Of a stretch of DNA of 64,000 nt, positions 40,976 through 49,619 are shown one piece after another; the first letter of the stretch is position 1; each line of letters opens with the position of its first letter. This stretch comes from Epithemia pelagica. Taxonomy: Eukaryota; Bacillariophyta; Bacillariophyceae; Surirellales; Surirellaceae. A program made the position numbers and the translations under genes. The notes under the pieces were generated by a model. That model was given only the letters and a program-made list of their open reading frames with translations, was not told where the DNA came from and did no database searches. The stretch covers positions 4,278,001 to 4,342,000 of the forward strand of contig OX337229.1 of the NCBI GenBank assembly GCA_946965045.2. The letters are read 5' to 3'.

Positions 40976-41741
40976 TAGTAGAACTCTCACCGAAAATCAT
41001 CGGTTAGGTTCGGCACCTCATCGGTTAGTCGAGTCCCTTGGCTTCAAACATCACCTACATCACCTACATCCACACTACATACCTAGCTTCGCGCTAGCTC
41101 AACCTATATTTCGGTCGCATATACCAAAAAGTGAGAACAGATTGACGAACGCGCTATCAAGAATCAACTTTGGTCTTGATATCCCATCAACGGATGATCA
41201 TCCGTTGAACATCCGAGCCTGACCTATGCCCTAAGCGTGCGCGCCCAAATTCGTCAAGATGCGCGCAAGAACTATCCGAGCGTGGCGATCATGTATCCGA
41301 CCCAACGGTCTAAGTACACAAGGCACGAATCACGATCACGCGAGACCATATCATCGTTCCCACTATTTCAAGATTGCAAACAAGGACGCGCCAACAAAAC
41401 TACATATACCAACTTGAGCCAAGAATCGTTGAGGCTGTATATGATATACAAGCACATATACATGTTATATACCTCACATACATCAACTCCAACCATTCCA
41501 GACCTATCACCGCCAAGAACCTATTTCACACGATCGACAACAAGAATGGAAATCTCACACACCAAACCTAGTAGTAAGCTCACAATCATTAACATTACCA
41601 TATCATCACGTCTTCAGTGTCCTGACTATCCCTACGATAGAACCCTTGGGTTTCCTTTGTTCTCTGACCCGTGGAGAACCTTGGTATCAGTTGGTAATCG
41701 ATTGTGGCTCTTCTAGAGCGTGTACTGACGGAATTCTACTA
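40976..41741 (+). repeat. 5' LTR of LTR element 2
   Basis: 766 bp, from TAGTAGAACTCTCACCG to GACGGAATTCTACTA. Includes short direct repeats (ATCGGTTAG, ATCACCTAC) and a perfect 20-bp palindrome at 41188-41207. Confidence 0.92.
41188..41207. promoter_or_regulatory. Perfect 20-bp palindrome in LTR
   Basis: CAACGGATGA followed by its exact reverse complement; also present in the 3' LTR at 48644-48663. Could be a dimeric transcription-factor site or an RNA hairpin; no factor is known. Confidence 0.5.
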
Positions 41742-41757
41742 GATTAACAGTCTCAAC
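41742..41757 (+). other. Candidate primer-binding site of LTR element 2
   Basis: Sequence directly after the 5' LTR is GATTAACAGTCTCAAC. Its complement contains CTGTTAA, the anticodon loop of tRNA-Asn (GUU), suggesting a half-tRNA primer, but the stem match to known tRNA-Asn is poor. Confidence 0.3.
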
Positions 41758-41780
41758 TGTCTCATTTCCCCGAAGTTTTC

Positions 41781-42560
41781 ATGTCCAGTGACTCCAATAC
41801 TCCTATCCGTCGGATCTACAACGCTTTCCAGCAGAGTGGTGACCCAACACAGCAGATTGCCGTCCACCCTGGCGAATTCCTCATCGAGACGCCCTCTAAC
41901 TCCCCGGAGAAGGCTAGCGCGCCTAATCCGTTCCAGACTCCTGATCAAGTCGTCCCTCCGCCGTCCGACCCGAATCGCCCGCCGAACACCCTTGCACGCC
42001 GACCGAGTACACCTCCTCGCCCGAACCCAACTCGCACCCGACGTACGAGCCGTCTCATCAACGCGCACCTCCGTTACTTCCGCGAGCCATCCGAGTATCA
42101 TAGCGACCCGGACCACATCCGTTCGACGCTCGAACACGAGGTCTCGTTCGAGTCCGTCCAACCCGTCGTCGACCTAGAGGATATCCAACGACTCCTAGAC
42201 TTGCTATACCAATCTCCAAGCTACCGATACATAGCGACGACCCTATCGACCACCCCATCAGGCTGCCTTCGGGTACGCTTCATTACTTTCCAGCGTCCGG
42301 TCAATTACTTCCATACCATTTGGGTCGTGAACAAGACTAACCAACCTCTTCCTACCTTGACTACCCGTCTCGACGACTACGTTGGTTTCATCCACGTTAT
42401 CAAGTTGCACCAGGACTTCCGTGCCACTATCTTCCCTCTACTCACCCAACCAGTGAACCACCTAGTTGAGGACCACAACGGCAACGAAGAAGCTACCTCT
42501 GTTACTGAGTCTCCGATTCAACTTGATTACCACAACGAGCCCAGAAGTGACCACGTTTAA
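41781..42560 (+). CDS. Extra ORF upstream of gag-pol in LTR element 2
   Basis: 259 residues from ATG 41781 (MSSDSNTPIRRIYNAF), 39 bp after the 5' LTR. Residues 1-100 are Pro/Arg/Thr-rich and basic; residues about 125-235 look globular (DIQRLLDLLYQSPSYRYI ... RVRFITFQRPVNYFHTIWVVNK ... LDDYVGFIHVIKLHQDFRATIFPLL). There are no zinc finger, RT or integrase motifs and no membrane segment. It lies upstream of, and in a different frame from, Gag-Pol (207-bp gap), so it would be the first ORF on the genomic RNA. No family recognised. A role as an extra structural or nucleic-acid-binding protein is a guess; the C-terminal half has the composition of a real fold. Confidence 0.65.
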   Translation: MSSDSNTPIRRIYNAFQQSGDPTQQIAVHPGEFLIETPSNSPEKASAPNPFQTPDQVVPPPSDPNRPPNTLARRPSTPPRPNPTRTRRTSRLINAHLRYFREPSEYHSDPDHIRSTLEHEVSFESVQPVVDLEDIQRLLDLLYQSPSYRYIATTLSTTPSGCLRVRFITFQRPVNYFHTIWVVNKTNQPLPTLTTRLDDYVGFIHVIKLHQDFRATIFPLLTQPVNHLVEDHNGNEEATSVTESPIQLDYHNEPRSDHV

Positions 42561-42610
42561 GTAATTTTAAGTAGTTTTCACACCAAACCAGAGACAAAAC
42601 CGAGTTCCGC

Positions 42611-42696
42611 ACATCCGGGTTACCTTTCGGACATCACATCACACGTGGACATACGTGGCACATCCGGGTTCACAAGGCACACCACACATCCGGGTT
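42611..42696 (+). repeat. Three 11-bp direct repeats in the gag leader
   Basis: ACATCCGGGTT occurs at 42611-42621, 42660-42670 and 42686-42696 in the 207-bp gap between the extra ORF and gag-pol. Candidate internal promoter or RNA packaging or translation element. Confidence 0.45.
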
Positions 42697-42767
42697 ACAA
42701 CTTTTAACTAAAGTTTTCGACATCACAGGACACATATCAACATATCTTATCACCAAGTCAAGCAATC

Positions 42768-45700
42768 ATGGAACCAACTACACCGACTACACCAGAGTTC
42801 AACACCAATCAAAGTATATCTGATCAAGAAGTCTTTGATCATATTACTCAGGTGTTGTTCAACTTTTCCAAGGAAAGGGTCGATGTACTCGTGAAATGGA
42901 TGCACCATCATGCTTTTGATGATATCCTAAGTATCATTGAACATATGGCAATTGACCCTGAGAAGAACATGGATAGTATGACAAAATACAAGTCAGGAAA
43001 ACAAATGCACGACCTACATGTCAATACAAGCCAGCAGATCAAGTTGCTTGCCCATTGGTTCCGACAAACGAGTATCGACATTCAGGGTATACCTTCCAAG
43101 GCAACCTGGATGAATCTGACCAAGGCAGAATTTGATCTATGGAGGATAAACACTGACTTTCGCTCCGGAAGCCCTATCAATGACCCAGTATCACCTATGA
43201 AATCTCCATCCCATTCGACGTCACCCAAATCGTTTAGCACTACTTCTGCTGCATCACAGTCCCAACTGGACCTAACCGCATTCAAGAAGGGAACCAAGCG
43301 TGACGCTATGGCATATGAAACATTCAAGGATGAACGATACTACGACACGTTCTGGAGGACTTTCAAGACCACAGCAAAAGCCCAAGGTTTATCTAATGTT
43401 CTTGACTTCCGATACAAGCCACCGACGAATGATACGTATGCAACAGAACTTTTCCAAGAGCAACAAATATTCCTATACTCCGTCCTTGTGCGCATCATCC
43501 AGACTGATCAAGGAAGAGCTTATGTTCGCGAACATGAACATGATGAAGACGCACGAGCAGTGTTACAGAAGCTTCACACATTGCATACGAAGTCAGACTT
43601 AGCGAAACGAGAGGTCTTACGATTAACCAATTACATCTCCAACCTTCGCCTCGATGATACATGGCGTGGATCATCACGTCAATTTTTGCTTCATTTCCAA
43701 GACAAACTACGTTTACTCGATAACCTTGTTGATCTCTCTGATCGCATACCTGATCACACCAGGATGACGTTTCTTATGCAAGCTGTCGAGAAGGTACCTG
43801 ACCTTCGCAGAGTTAAAATCTTGGACAACGTCGTCAACACGAAGTCTGGAGCAAAGTCTTTATGTTATCAGTCGTACTTCTCCATTTTGATGGACGCAGC
43901 ATATGACCATGATCAAGTCACGCAATCTTCTGCAACTGGGCGTCGTCGTAGTGTCAAGCAACACGAGCAACACGAAACACAACATGATATTGAGGGATCC
44001 CTTCAGGAAGACGATGCATATCAGATAAACAATACCAATGTCCAAGATGATAACACGGCATCTCCAAAAGCCAGTCTTCCTCGTGACCTATGGTTTAAAC
44101 TTCCTGAGGATGCTTGCAAGATGATTGTTGAGTATAACAAGAACGTGCAAGCTTCTACTCCGAGTCCAAGAAAAGTACAGCAACACTCCCTTAACATTGA
44201 TCCTGAACCTGATCCTGACCCTGGTCAAGATGTTTTCGATGACCTGGACAACCCCACATATCCGCAGGATGATTCCGATCCAGCCACCCATCTCATCCAT
44301 CAAGCAATGACGTCAACCAACCTCAATCACCCAGCTTCTGATTTGTCTAATGTTCTATCCAATGCCGCATCTAAGACGAGTAAGAAAGTTAGTTTCAAAC
44401 AGAATGAGCACAAGCAGAAGGTCCACATGACTCAATATATGTTCTCTCAAAAGTCGACTTATACTGGGAATCAACTCATTGATCGTGGTGCCAATGGTGG
44501 TTTAGCCGGAGCTGATATGCGTATCCTTTCCAAGACAGGTCGTAACATCACGATTGTGGGAATCGACAACCATGAACTTACTGGTCTCCCCATTGTCACT
44601 TGTGCTGCCAAGTTTGAAACTAATGATGGACCAATCGTTGGTATCTTCAACGAATATGCATACTATGGAAAAGGACAGTCTATACATGCGCCTTGTCAAT
44701 TGGAACATTATGGGCTATCTGTGGATGAACGTTCTGTCAAGGTGGATGGAAAGCAACGTATCACTACCCTTGATGGACGTGCTTTACCTCTGTGTATCAA
44801 GGATGGACTTGCCTTTATCCACTCATTAGGTATCCCTTCTGATGATGACATGGACCGATTGCCGCAAATCATCTTTACTTCGCCATCTACTTGGGACCCC
44901 TCTGTTCTTGACCATACTCATTCAGATCCACAGCATGATGCTTCTACTACATGGCATCAGGTTGCGACCGACGGCAGTATGGCACGTTATCCATATGACA
45001 CGTATGGGGAGTACACTGATCGTGTTGTCTGCAATCTCAATCTTCTCCTTGACCTTCCTTATGACCACGGACCCGACAACACCACATATTTCTCTATCTA
45101 TACTGATGCTAATGGTGAAGACCCAACCCTTCAACATGCATCTGTCCATCGTCGTTATGTGGAAGAACATGATTGGAAACAATTTCGTCCCTTCTTTGGT
45201 TGGCAATCCGAGGAAGTTATTGCCAATACTTTCAAGCATACTACACGACATGCTAATGTGATTTTTGACTGTGACACTCTCAAGAAACATTTCAAGGCAC
45301 GCAACCCTATCCTGAATCTACCACGTTGTCATGAACCCGTTGCTACCGATTCGATCTTTTCTGATACACCTGCTGTTGATCATGGTGGAAAGGTGGCTCA
45401 AATTTTTGTTGGCCGCGATACTCTTGTCACTGATATTTACGGTATCAAGTCTACCAAGCAATTTGTGAACACTCTTCAAGACAATATACGCATGCGAGGT
45501 GTTATGGAGACACTCATTAGTGATGGGGGTTCATCTCTCATTTCCCATAAGGTTAAGGATATCCTTCGCACCTTGCTCATCGGGGAGTATCGCTCTGAAC
45601 CATACCACCAGCATCAGAACAAAGCCGAGAATCGTTATCAGACCGTTAAACGAATGGCGAACGCTATCATGAATGCAACTGGATGCCCGGCCAATGTTTG

Positions 45701-48434
45701 GTTACTTTGCCTTGAATATGTCTGTGACTTATTGAATCATTCTTCTTCACATGCACACTCTGGACGTACTCCTATTGAGGCTCTCACCGGTCACCCTCCC
45801 GACATTTTGCACCTCCTGTTCTTTCCCTTCTGGGATGAAGTCTACTATCGTGTTGACCCCTCCGAACCGTCGTCTGGTCCCTACCCTTCTTCGACCGATG
45901 AGAAACTTGGCCATTGGGTTGGTTTTGCTCACAATGTTGGTGATGCTTTTACATGGAAGATTTTGTCTGCTGACAACCATATCCTCTACCGTTCCGCTGT
46001 TCGCCGTGTCGCTTCCACTACACCCAACCTTCGTGTGGATCGACCTTCAGGGGAGACGTCTCCGAAAGATGACACTGATAAGCAGGCTGACACTGTCTTC
46101 ATTCGCAGTAAAAGTGAAGATCCATCCAAACCAATGCCTACAATTGATTATGAAGACATGATAGGACGCACTTTCTTATGCAACACTGAAGAAAATGGGG
46201 AGCGTCATCGAGCACGCGTTGTCAAACGAGTTGTAGATCTTAATGAAGAATCACTCAAGCAAGAAGAACGCATCAAGTACATCTACCGCAAGACAAATTC
46301 TGACGTTGATGAAATGATCTCTTATAACCAGTTAATGGAGTACATTGAGAGGGACAATCAAGCGCAGACCTCGGGAGATAATTTGTTCCGTTTCAGGGAT
46401 GTTATTGCACATCAAGGCCCACTGTCTTCAACCGACCCGGATTATAAGGGGAGTAAGTATAACTTGCTTGTGGATTGGGAAACTGGGGAGACAACCTATG
46501 AACCACTCTCCCTTATTGCCAACGACGACCCAATCACCGTTGCCATATATGGAAAGAAGCATGGGCTCCTCAACGAACCAGGATGGAAACACCTGAAACG
46601 CTACGTCAAGACGAGTAAACGCCTGATACGTGCTGCAAAACAATCAAGGATCAAACAAGTACGTCAATCAGTCAAGTATAAGTTTGGATTCCAAGTCCCT
46701 CGAGATTACGCCGAGGCTGTCAATCTTGACAAAAAAAATGGTACCACAAGGTGGCAAGACGCAACTGAATTGGAACTGTCTCAGATACAATCATATGAGA
46801 CATTCAAGGACCATGGGAAGGCCATCTTCACAAATGGCAAGGTATCAAATGCACCTGAGGGATATCAAAAGATTCGAGTGCATCTCGTTTTTGATGTGAA
46901 ACATGATGGTAGGCACAAGGCACGACTTGTTGCAGATGGACACTTGACGAAGGAACCTGTGGAAACGATCTACTCTGGAGTTGTTTCTATTCGCAACCTA
47001 CGAATTGCTTTATTCCTTGGATCTCTGAACGATCTAGAAGTATGGGGAGCAGACATTGGGAATGCGTATCTTGAAGCATTGACTGGGGAGAAGTTATATA
47101 TTGTGGCAGGACCCGAGTTCAAGGAGCTAGAAGGTCACATCCTCATCATCTACAAGGCCCTCTATGGTCTCAAATCTTCAGGCGCACGATGGCATGATGT
47201 CCTTTTTGACGTCCTCACCGATATGGGTTTCTCACCAAGCAAGGCAGATCCTGACATTTGGATGAGAAAAGCACCTGGGGAGGATTGCTACGAATACATC
47301 GCCGTATATGTGGATGACTTAGCCATCATAGCTACTGACCCTGGAAACATTTGCAAAGTCTTCAAGGAAAAGTACAACTTCAAGCTTAAGGGAGATGGAC
47401 CTATTGACTATCACCTGGGATGCCGGTACACCAAGGACCCTGACGGAACCCTAGTCTCTGATCCACGCCGATACATTAGCAAAATGATGGACACCTTCGA
47501 ACGTATCTTCAAAGAGAAACCCAAGAAGGCTAAAACCCCTCTCATTGCTGGTGATCACCCGGAATTGGACGACACCGAACTCCTTGATGAAGAAGGTACA
47601 CAGCACTTCCAGACCTTGATTGGACAGCTTCAGTGGGTGATTACAATTGGTCGCATTGATGTTTTTACTGCTACGATGACCCTTTCCAGGTTCCGCGCAG
47701 CTCCAAGACAGGGACATCTCAACAGAGCTAAACGCATCTATGGATACCTTTTCAATCTTTCTGATGGTGCAATCAGATTCCGAATCGGAGAGCCCGATTT
47801 CTCAAGCATTCCAAGTCAAGACTTTGATTGGAGTCGTACGGTCTATTCAGATGCCAAGGAATACATCCCTCATGATTGCCCAGAACCACTTGGACGATAT
47901 GTGACGACAACGCACTATGTTGATGCTAACCTTATGCACGACATGATCACAGGAAAGTCTGTAACAGCCATCCTGCATCTCTTGAATGGGACACCAATTG
48001 ATTGGTACAGCAAACGACAGAGCACTGTGGAAACGGCAACATATGGATCAGAATTTGTGGCAGCAAGGACAGCAGTCGACCAAATCACTGAATTACGGCA
48101 TTTACTTCGTTACCTTGGAGTACCAATCAGGGATCGCAGTTATCTGTTTGGCGACAATCGATCTGTGGTTGTTAACGCAACAATGCCTCATTCTATCTTG
48201 TCCAAGAGACATCATCTCCTTTCATATCACCGGGTACGAGAAGCGATAGCAGCGCAATACGTTGCATTCTATTGGAAGGATGGGAAGACCAACCCTGCCG
48301 ACATCCTCAGCAAGCATTGGGAATTTGCAACTATTTGGCCTCTACTCAAGCCCCTATTGTTTTGGAGAGGAGAAGTTCAAGATCTCTACGAATCCAGCGA
48401 TGACAAGGCTGAACCAACGAGCTGTGGGGAGTAG
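42768..48434 (+). CDS. gag-pol: Gag-Pol polyprotein of LTR element 2
   Basis: 1888 residues in one uninterrupted frame from ATG 42768. Gag part: residues 1 to about 540, helical, no CCHC knuckle seen. The protease motif at about residue 572 reads LIDRGANGG, with Arg where Copia proteases normally have Ser or Thr. Integrase D, D, E are in VATDSIFSDTP (about 860), LISDGGSSL (about 919) and NKAENRYQ (about 954). RT shows VHLVFDVKHDGRHKARLVA, LYGLKSSGARWHD and AVYVDDLAII (about 1515). RNase H shows HYVDANLMHD (about 1717), WYSKRQSTVETATYGSE and FGDNRSVVV. The stop codon TAG (48432-48434) is the first three bases of the 3' LTR. A purine-rich tract (GTGGGGAG) just before it serves as PPT. Confidence 0.92.
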   Translation: MEPTTPTTPEFNTNQSISDQEVFDHITQVLFNFSKERVDVLVKWMHHHAFDDILSIIEHMAIDPEKNMDSMTKYKSGKQMHDLHVNTSQQIKLLAHWFRQTSIDIQGIPSKATWMNLTKAEFDLWRINTDFRSGSPINDPVSPMKSPSHSTSPKSFSTTSAASQSQLDLTAFKKGTKRDAMAYETFKDERYYDTFWRTFKTTAKAQGLSNVLDFRYKPPTNDTYATELFQEQQIFLYSVLVRIIQTDQGRAYVREHEHDEDARAVLQKLHTLHTKSDLAKREVLRLTNYISNLRLDDTWRGSSRQFLLHFQDKLRLLDNLVDLSDRIPDHTRMTFLMQAVEKVPDLRRVKILDNVVNTKSGAKSLCYQSYFSILMDAAYDHDQVTQSSATGRRRSVKQHEQHETQHDIEGSLQEDDAYQINNTNVQDDNTASPKASLPRDLWFKLPEDACKMIVEYNKNVQASTPSPRKVQQHSLNIDPEPDPDPGQDVFDDLDNPTYPQDDSDPATHLIHQAMTSTNLNHPASDLSNVLSNAASKTSKKVSFKQNEHKQKVHMTQYMFSQKSTYTGNQLIDRGANGGLAGADMRILSKTGRNITIVGIDNHELTGLPIVTCAAKFETNDGPIVGIFNEYAYYGKGQSIHAPCQLEHYGLSVDERSVKVDGKQRITTLDGRALPLCIKDGLAFIHSLGIPSDDDMDRLPQIIFTSPSTWDPSVLDHTHSDPQHDASTTWHQVATDGSMARYPYDTYGEYTDRVVCNLNLLLDLPYDHGPDNTTYFSIYTDANGEDPTLQHASVHRRYVEEHDWKQFRPFFGWQSEEVIANTFKHTTRHANVIFDCDTLKKHFKARNPILNLPRCHEPVATDSIFSDTPAVDHGGKVAQIFVGRDTLVTDIYGIKSTKQFVNTLQDNIRMRGVMETLISDGGSSLISHKVKDILRTLLIGEYRSEPYHQHQNKAENRYQTVKRMANAIMNATGCPANVWLLCLEYVCDLLNHSSSHAHSGRTPIEALTGHPPDILHLLFFPFWDEVYYRVDPSEPSSGPYPSSTDEKLGHWVGFAHNVGDAFTWKILSADNHILYRSAVRRVASTTPNLRVDRPSGETSPKDDTDKQADTVFIRSKSEDPSKPMPTIDYEDMIGRTFLCNTEENGERHRARVVKRVVDLNEESLKQEERIKYIYRKTNSDVDEMISYNQLMEYIERDNQAQTSGDNLFRFRDVIAHQGPLSSTDPDYKGSKYNLLVDWETGETTYEPLSLIANDDPITVAIYGKKHGLLNEPGWKHLKRYVKTSKRLIRAAKQSRIKQVRQSVKYKFGFQVPRDYAEAVNLDKKNGTTRWQDATELELSQIQSYETFKDHGKAIFTNGKVSNAPEGYQKIRVHLVFDVKHDGRHKARLVADGHLTKEPVETIYSGVVSIRNLRIALFLGSLNDLEVWGADIGNAYLEALTGEKLYIVAGPEFKELEGHILIIYKALYGLKSSGARWHDVLFDVLTDMGFSPSKADPDIWMRKAPGEDCYEYIAVYVDDLAIIATDPGNICKVFKEKYNFKLKGDGPIDYHLGCRYTKDPDGTLVSDPRRYISKMMDTFERIFKEKPKKAKTPLIAGDHPELDDTELLDEEGTQHFQTLIGQLQWVITIGRIDVFTATMTLSRFRAAPRQGHLNRAKRIYGYLFNLSDGAIRFRIGEPDFSSIPSQDFDWSRTVYSDAKEYIPHDCPEPLGRYVTTTHYVDANLMHDMITGKSVTAILHLLNGTPIDWYSKRQSTVETATYGSEFVAARTAVDQITELRHLLRYLGVPIRDRSYLFGDNRSVVVNATMPHSILSKRHHLLSYHRVREAIAAQYVAFYWKDGKTNPADILSKHWEFATIWPLLKPLLFWRGEVQDLYESSDDKAEPTSCGE

Positions 48435-49192
48435 TAGAACTCTCACCGAAAATCATCGGTTAGATTCGGCACCTCATCGGTTAGTCGAGTCCCTTGGCTT
48501 CAAACATCACCTACATCACCTACATCCACACTACATACCTAGCTTCGCGCTAGCTCAACCTATATTTCGGTCGCATATACCAAAAAGTGAGAACAGATTG
48601 ACGAACGCGCTATCAAGAATCAACTTTGGTCTTGATATCCCATCAACGGATGATCATCCGTTGAACATCCGAGCCTGACCTATGCCCTAAGCGTGCGCGC
48701 CCAAATTCGTCAAGATGCGCGCAAGAACTATCCGAGCGTGGCGATCATGTATCCGACCCAACGGTCTAAGTACACAAGGCACGAATCACGATCACGCGAG
48801 ACCATATCATCGTTCCCACTATTTCAAGATTGCAAACAAGGACGCGCCAACAAAACTACATATACCAACTTGAGCCAAGAATCGTTGAGGCTGTATATGA
48901 TATACAAGCACATATACATGTTATATACCTCACATACATCAACTCCAACCATTCCAGACCTATCACCGCCAAGAACCTATTTCACACGATCGACAACAAG
49001 AATGGAAATCTCACACACCAAACCTAGTAGTAAGCTCACAATCATTAACATTACCATATCATCACGTCTTCTCTGACTATCCCTACGATAGAACCCTTGG
49101 GTTTCCTTTGTTCTCTGACCCGTGGAGAACCTTGGTATCAGTTGGTAATCGATTGTGGCTCTTCTAGAGCGTGTACTGACGGAATTCTACTA
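48432..49192 (+). repeat. 3' LTR of LTR element 2
   Basis: 761 bp, nearly identical to the 5' LTR; lacks 5 bp near 49073 and has one A/G difference near 48462. Confidence 0.92.
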
Positions 49193-49197
49193 AGGCA

Positions 49198-49619
49198 AAA
49201 GGCAATCATGCGATAACTGACTTTGGAGTAACTGAAAACTGAAGAGATCTGAGATCTGAGATCTGAGATCTCGATATCTCGGCATTCGGCACGCGCACCT
49301 TTTGCAAATGCCAAACGCGACGGTTATTGCGAGTACTCGAACTCGTAGTGAGCTGTAATTCTTCAAGAAAGCTGAAGGTCGGACACGCTCGCCATTATTG
49401 AGCGATTAAGTTTTCGTTTCGGTTTTTGCGAGACTTTGATACATACAAATAACTGTTTATCAACGGTTTTCGACCATGTCATTGTTTCCAATATTATAAT
49501 TTCTTCAGAGAATAGAAACAGCAAAGAGTGTGAAGACTATTTTAGGAGTTTCGGTCTAAGACTTGGAAGTGTTCTACTTCTCGCTCGCTGACACGCGGGC
49601 TGGCTGGTCGTCGGCCGGC
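49198..49619. other. Non-coding flank, 3' side of Penelope-like element
   Basis: Includes four tandem copies of GAGATCT at 49244-49271 and otherwise no coding signal. It probably contains the 3' untranslated region of the minus-strand Penelope-like element and, before the LTR insertion, the promoter side of the surface-protein gene. Confidence 0.4.

Larger units (their letters stand above)
40976..49192 (+). mobile_element. Copia-type LTR retrotransposon 2 with extra 5' ORF
   Basis: LTRs at 40976-41741 (766 bp) and 48432-49192 (761 bp) differ by one 5-bp indel and very few substitutions. LTR ends are TAGTAGAA and TTCTACTA, an 8-bp inverted pair, not TG/CA. Target duplication is AGGCA (40971-40975, 49193-49197). 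The interior carries an extra ORF (41781-42560), a leader with three 11-bp repeats, and a single 1888-aa Gag-Pol ORF (42768-48434) with protease, integrase, RT and RNase H in Copia order. All intact, so possibly active. It lies opposite in orientation to Copia element 1 and 25-30 bp upstream of the surface-protein gene's ATG. Confidence 0.93.

Noticed and set aside
41237-41716. 159-codon ORF inside the LTR of element 2 (also at 48693-49076)
   Set aside because: Low-complexity reading of LTR DNA, length differs between the two LTRs because of the 5-bp indel, and it overlaps the regulatory palindrome region; not protein-like.
42681-42700. CRISPR-like array from the ACATCCGGGTT repeats
   Set aside because: Only three short repeats with unequal spacing in a eukaryotic retroelement leader; no array architecture or cas genes.
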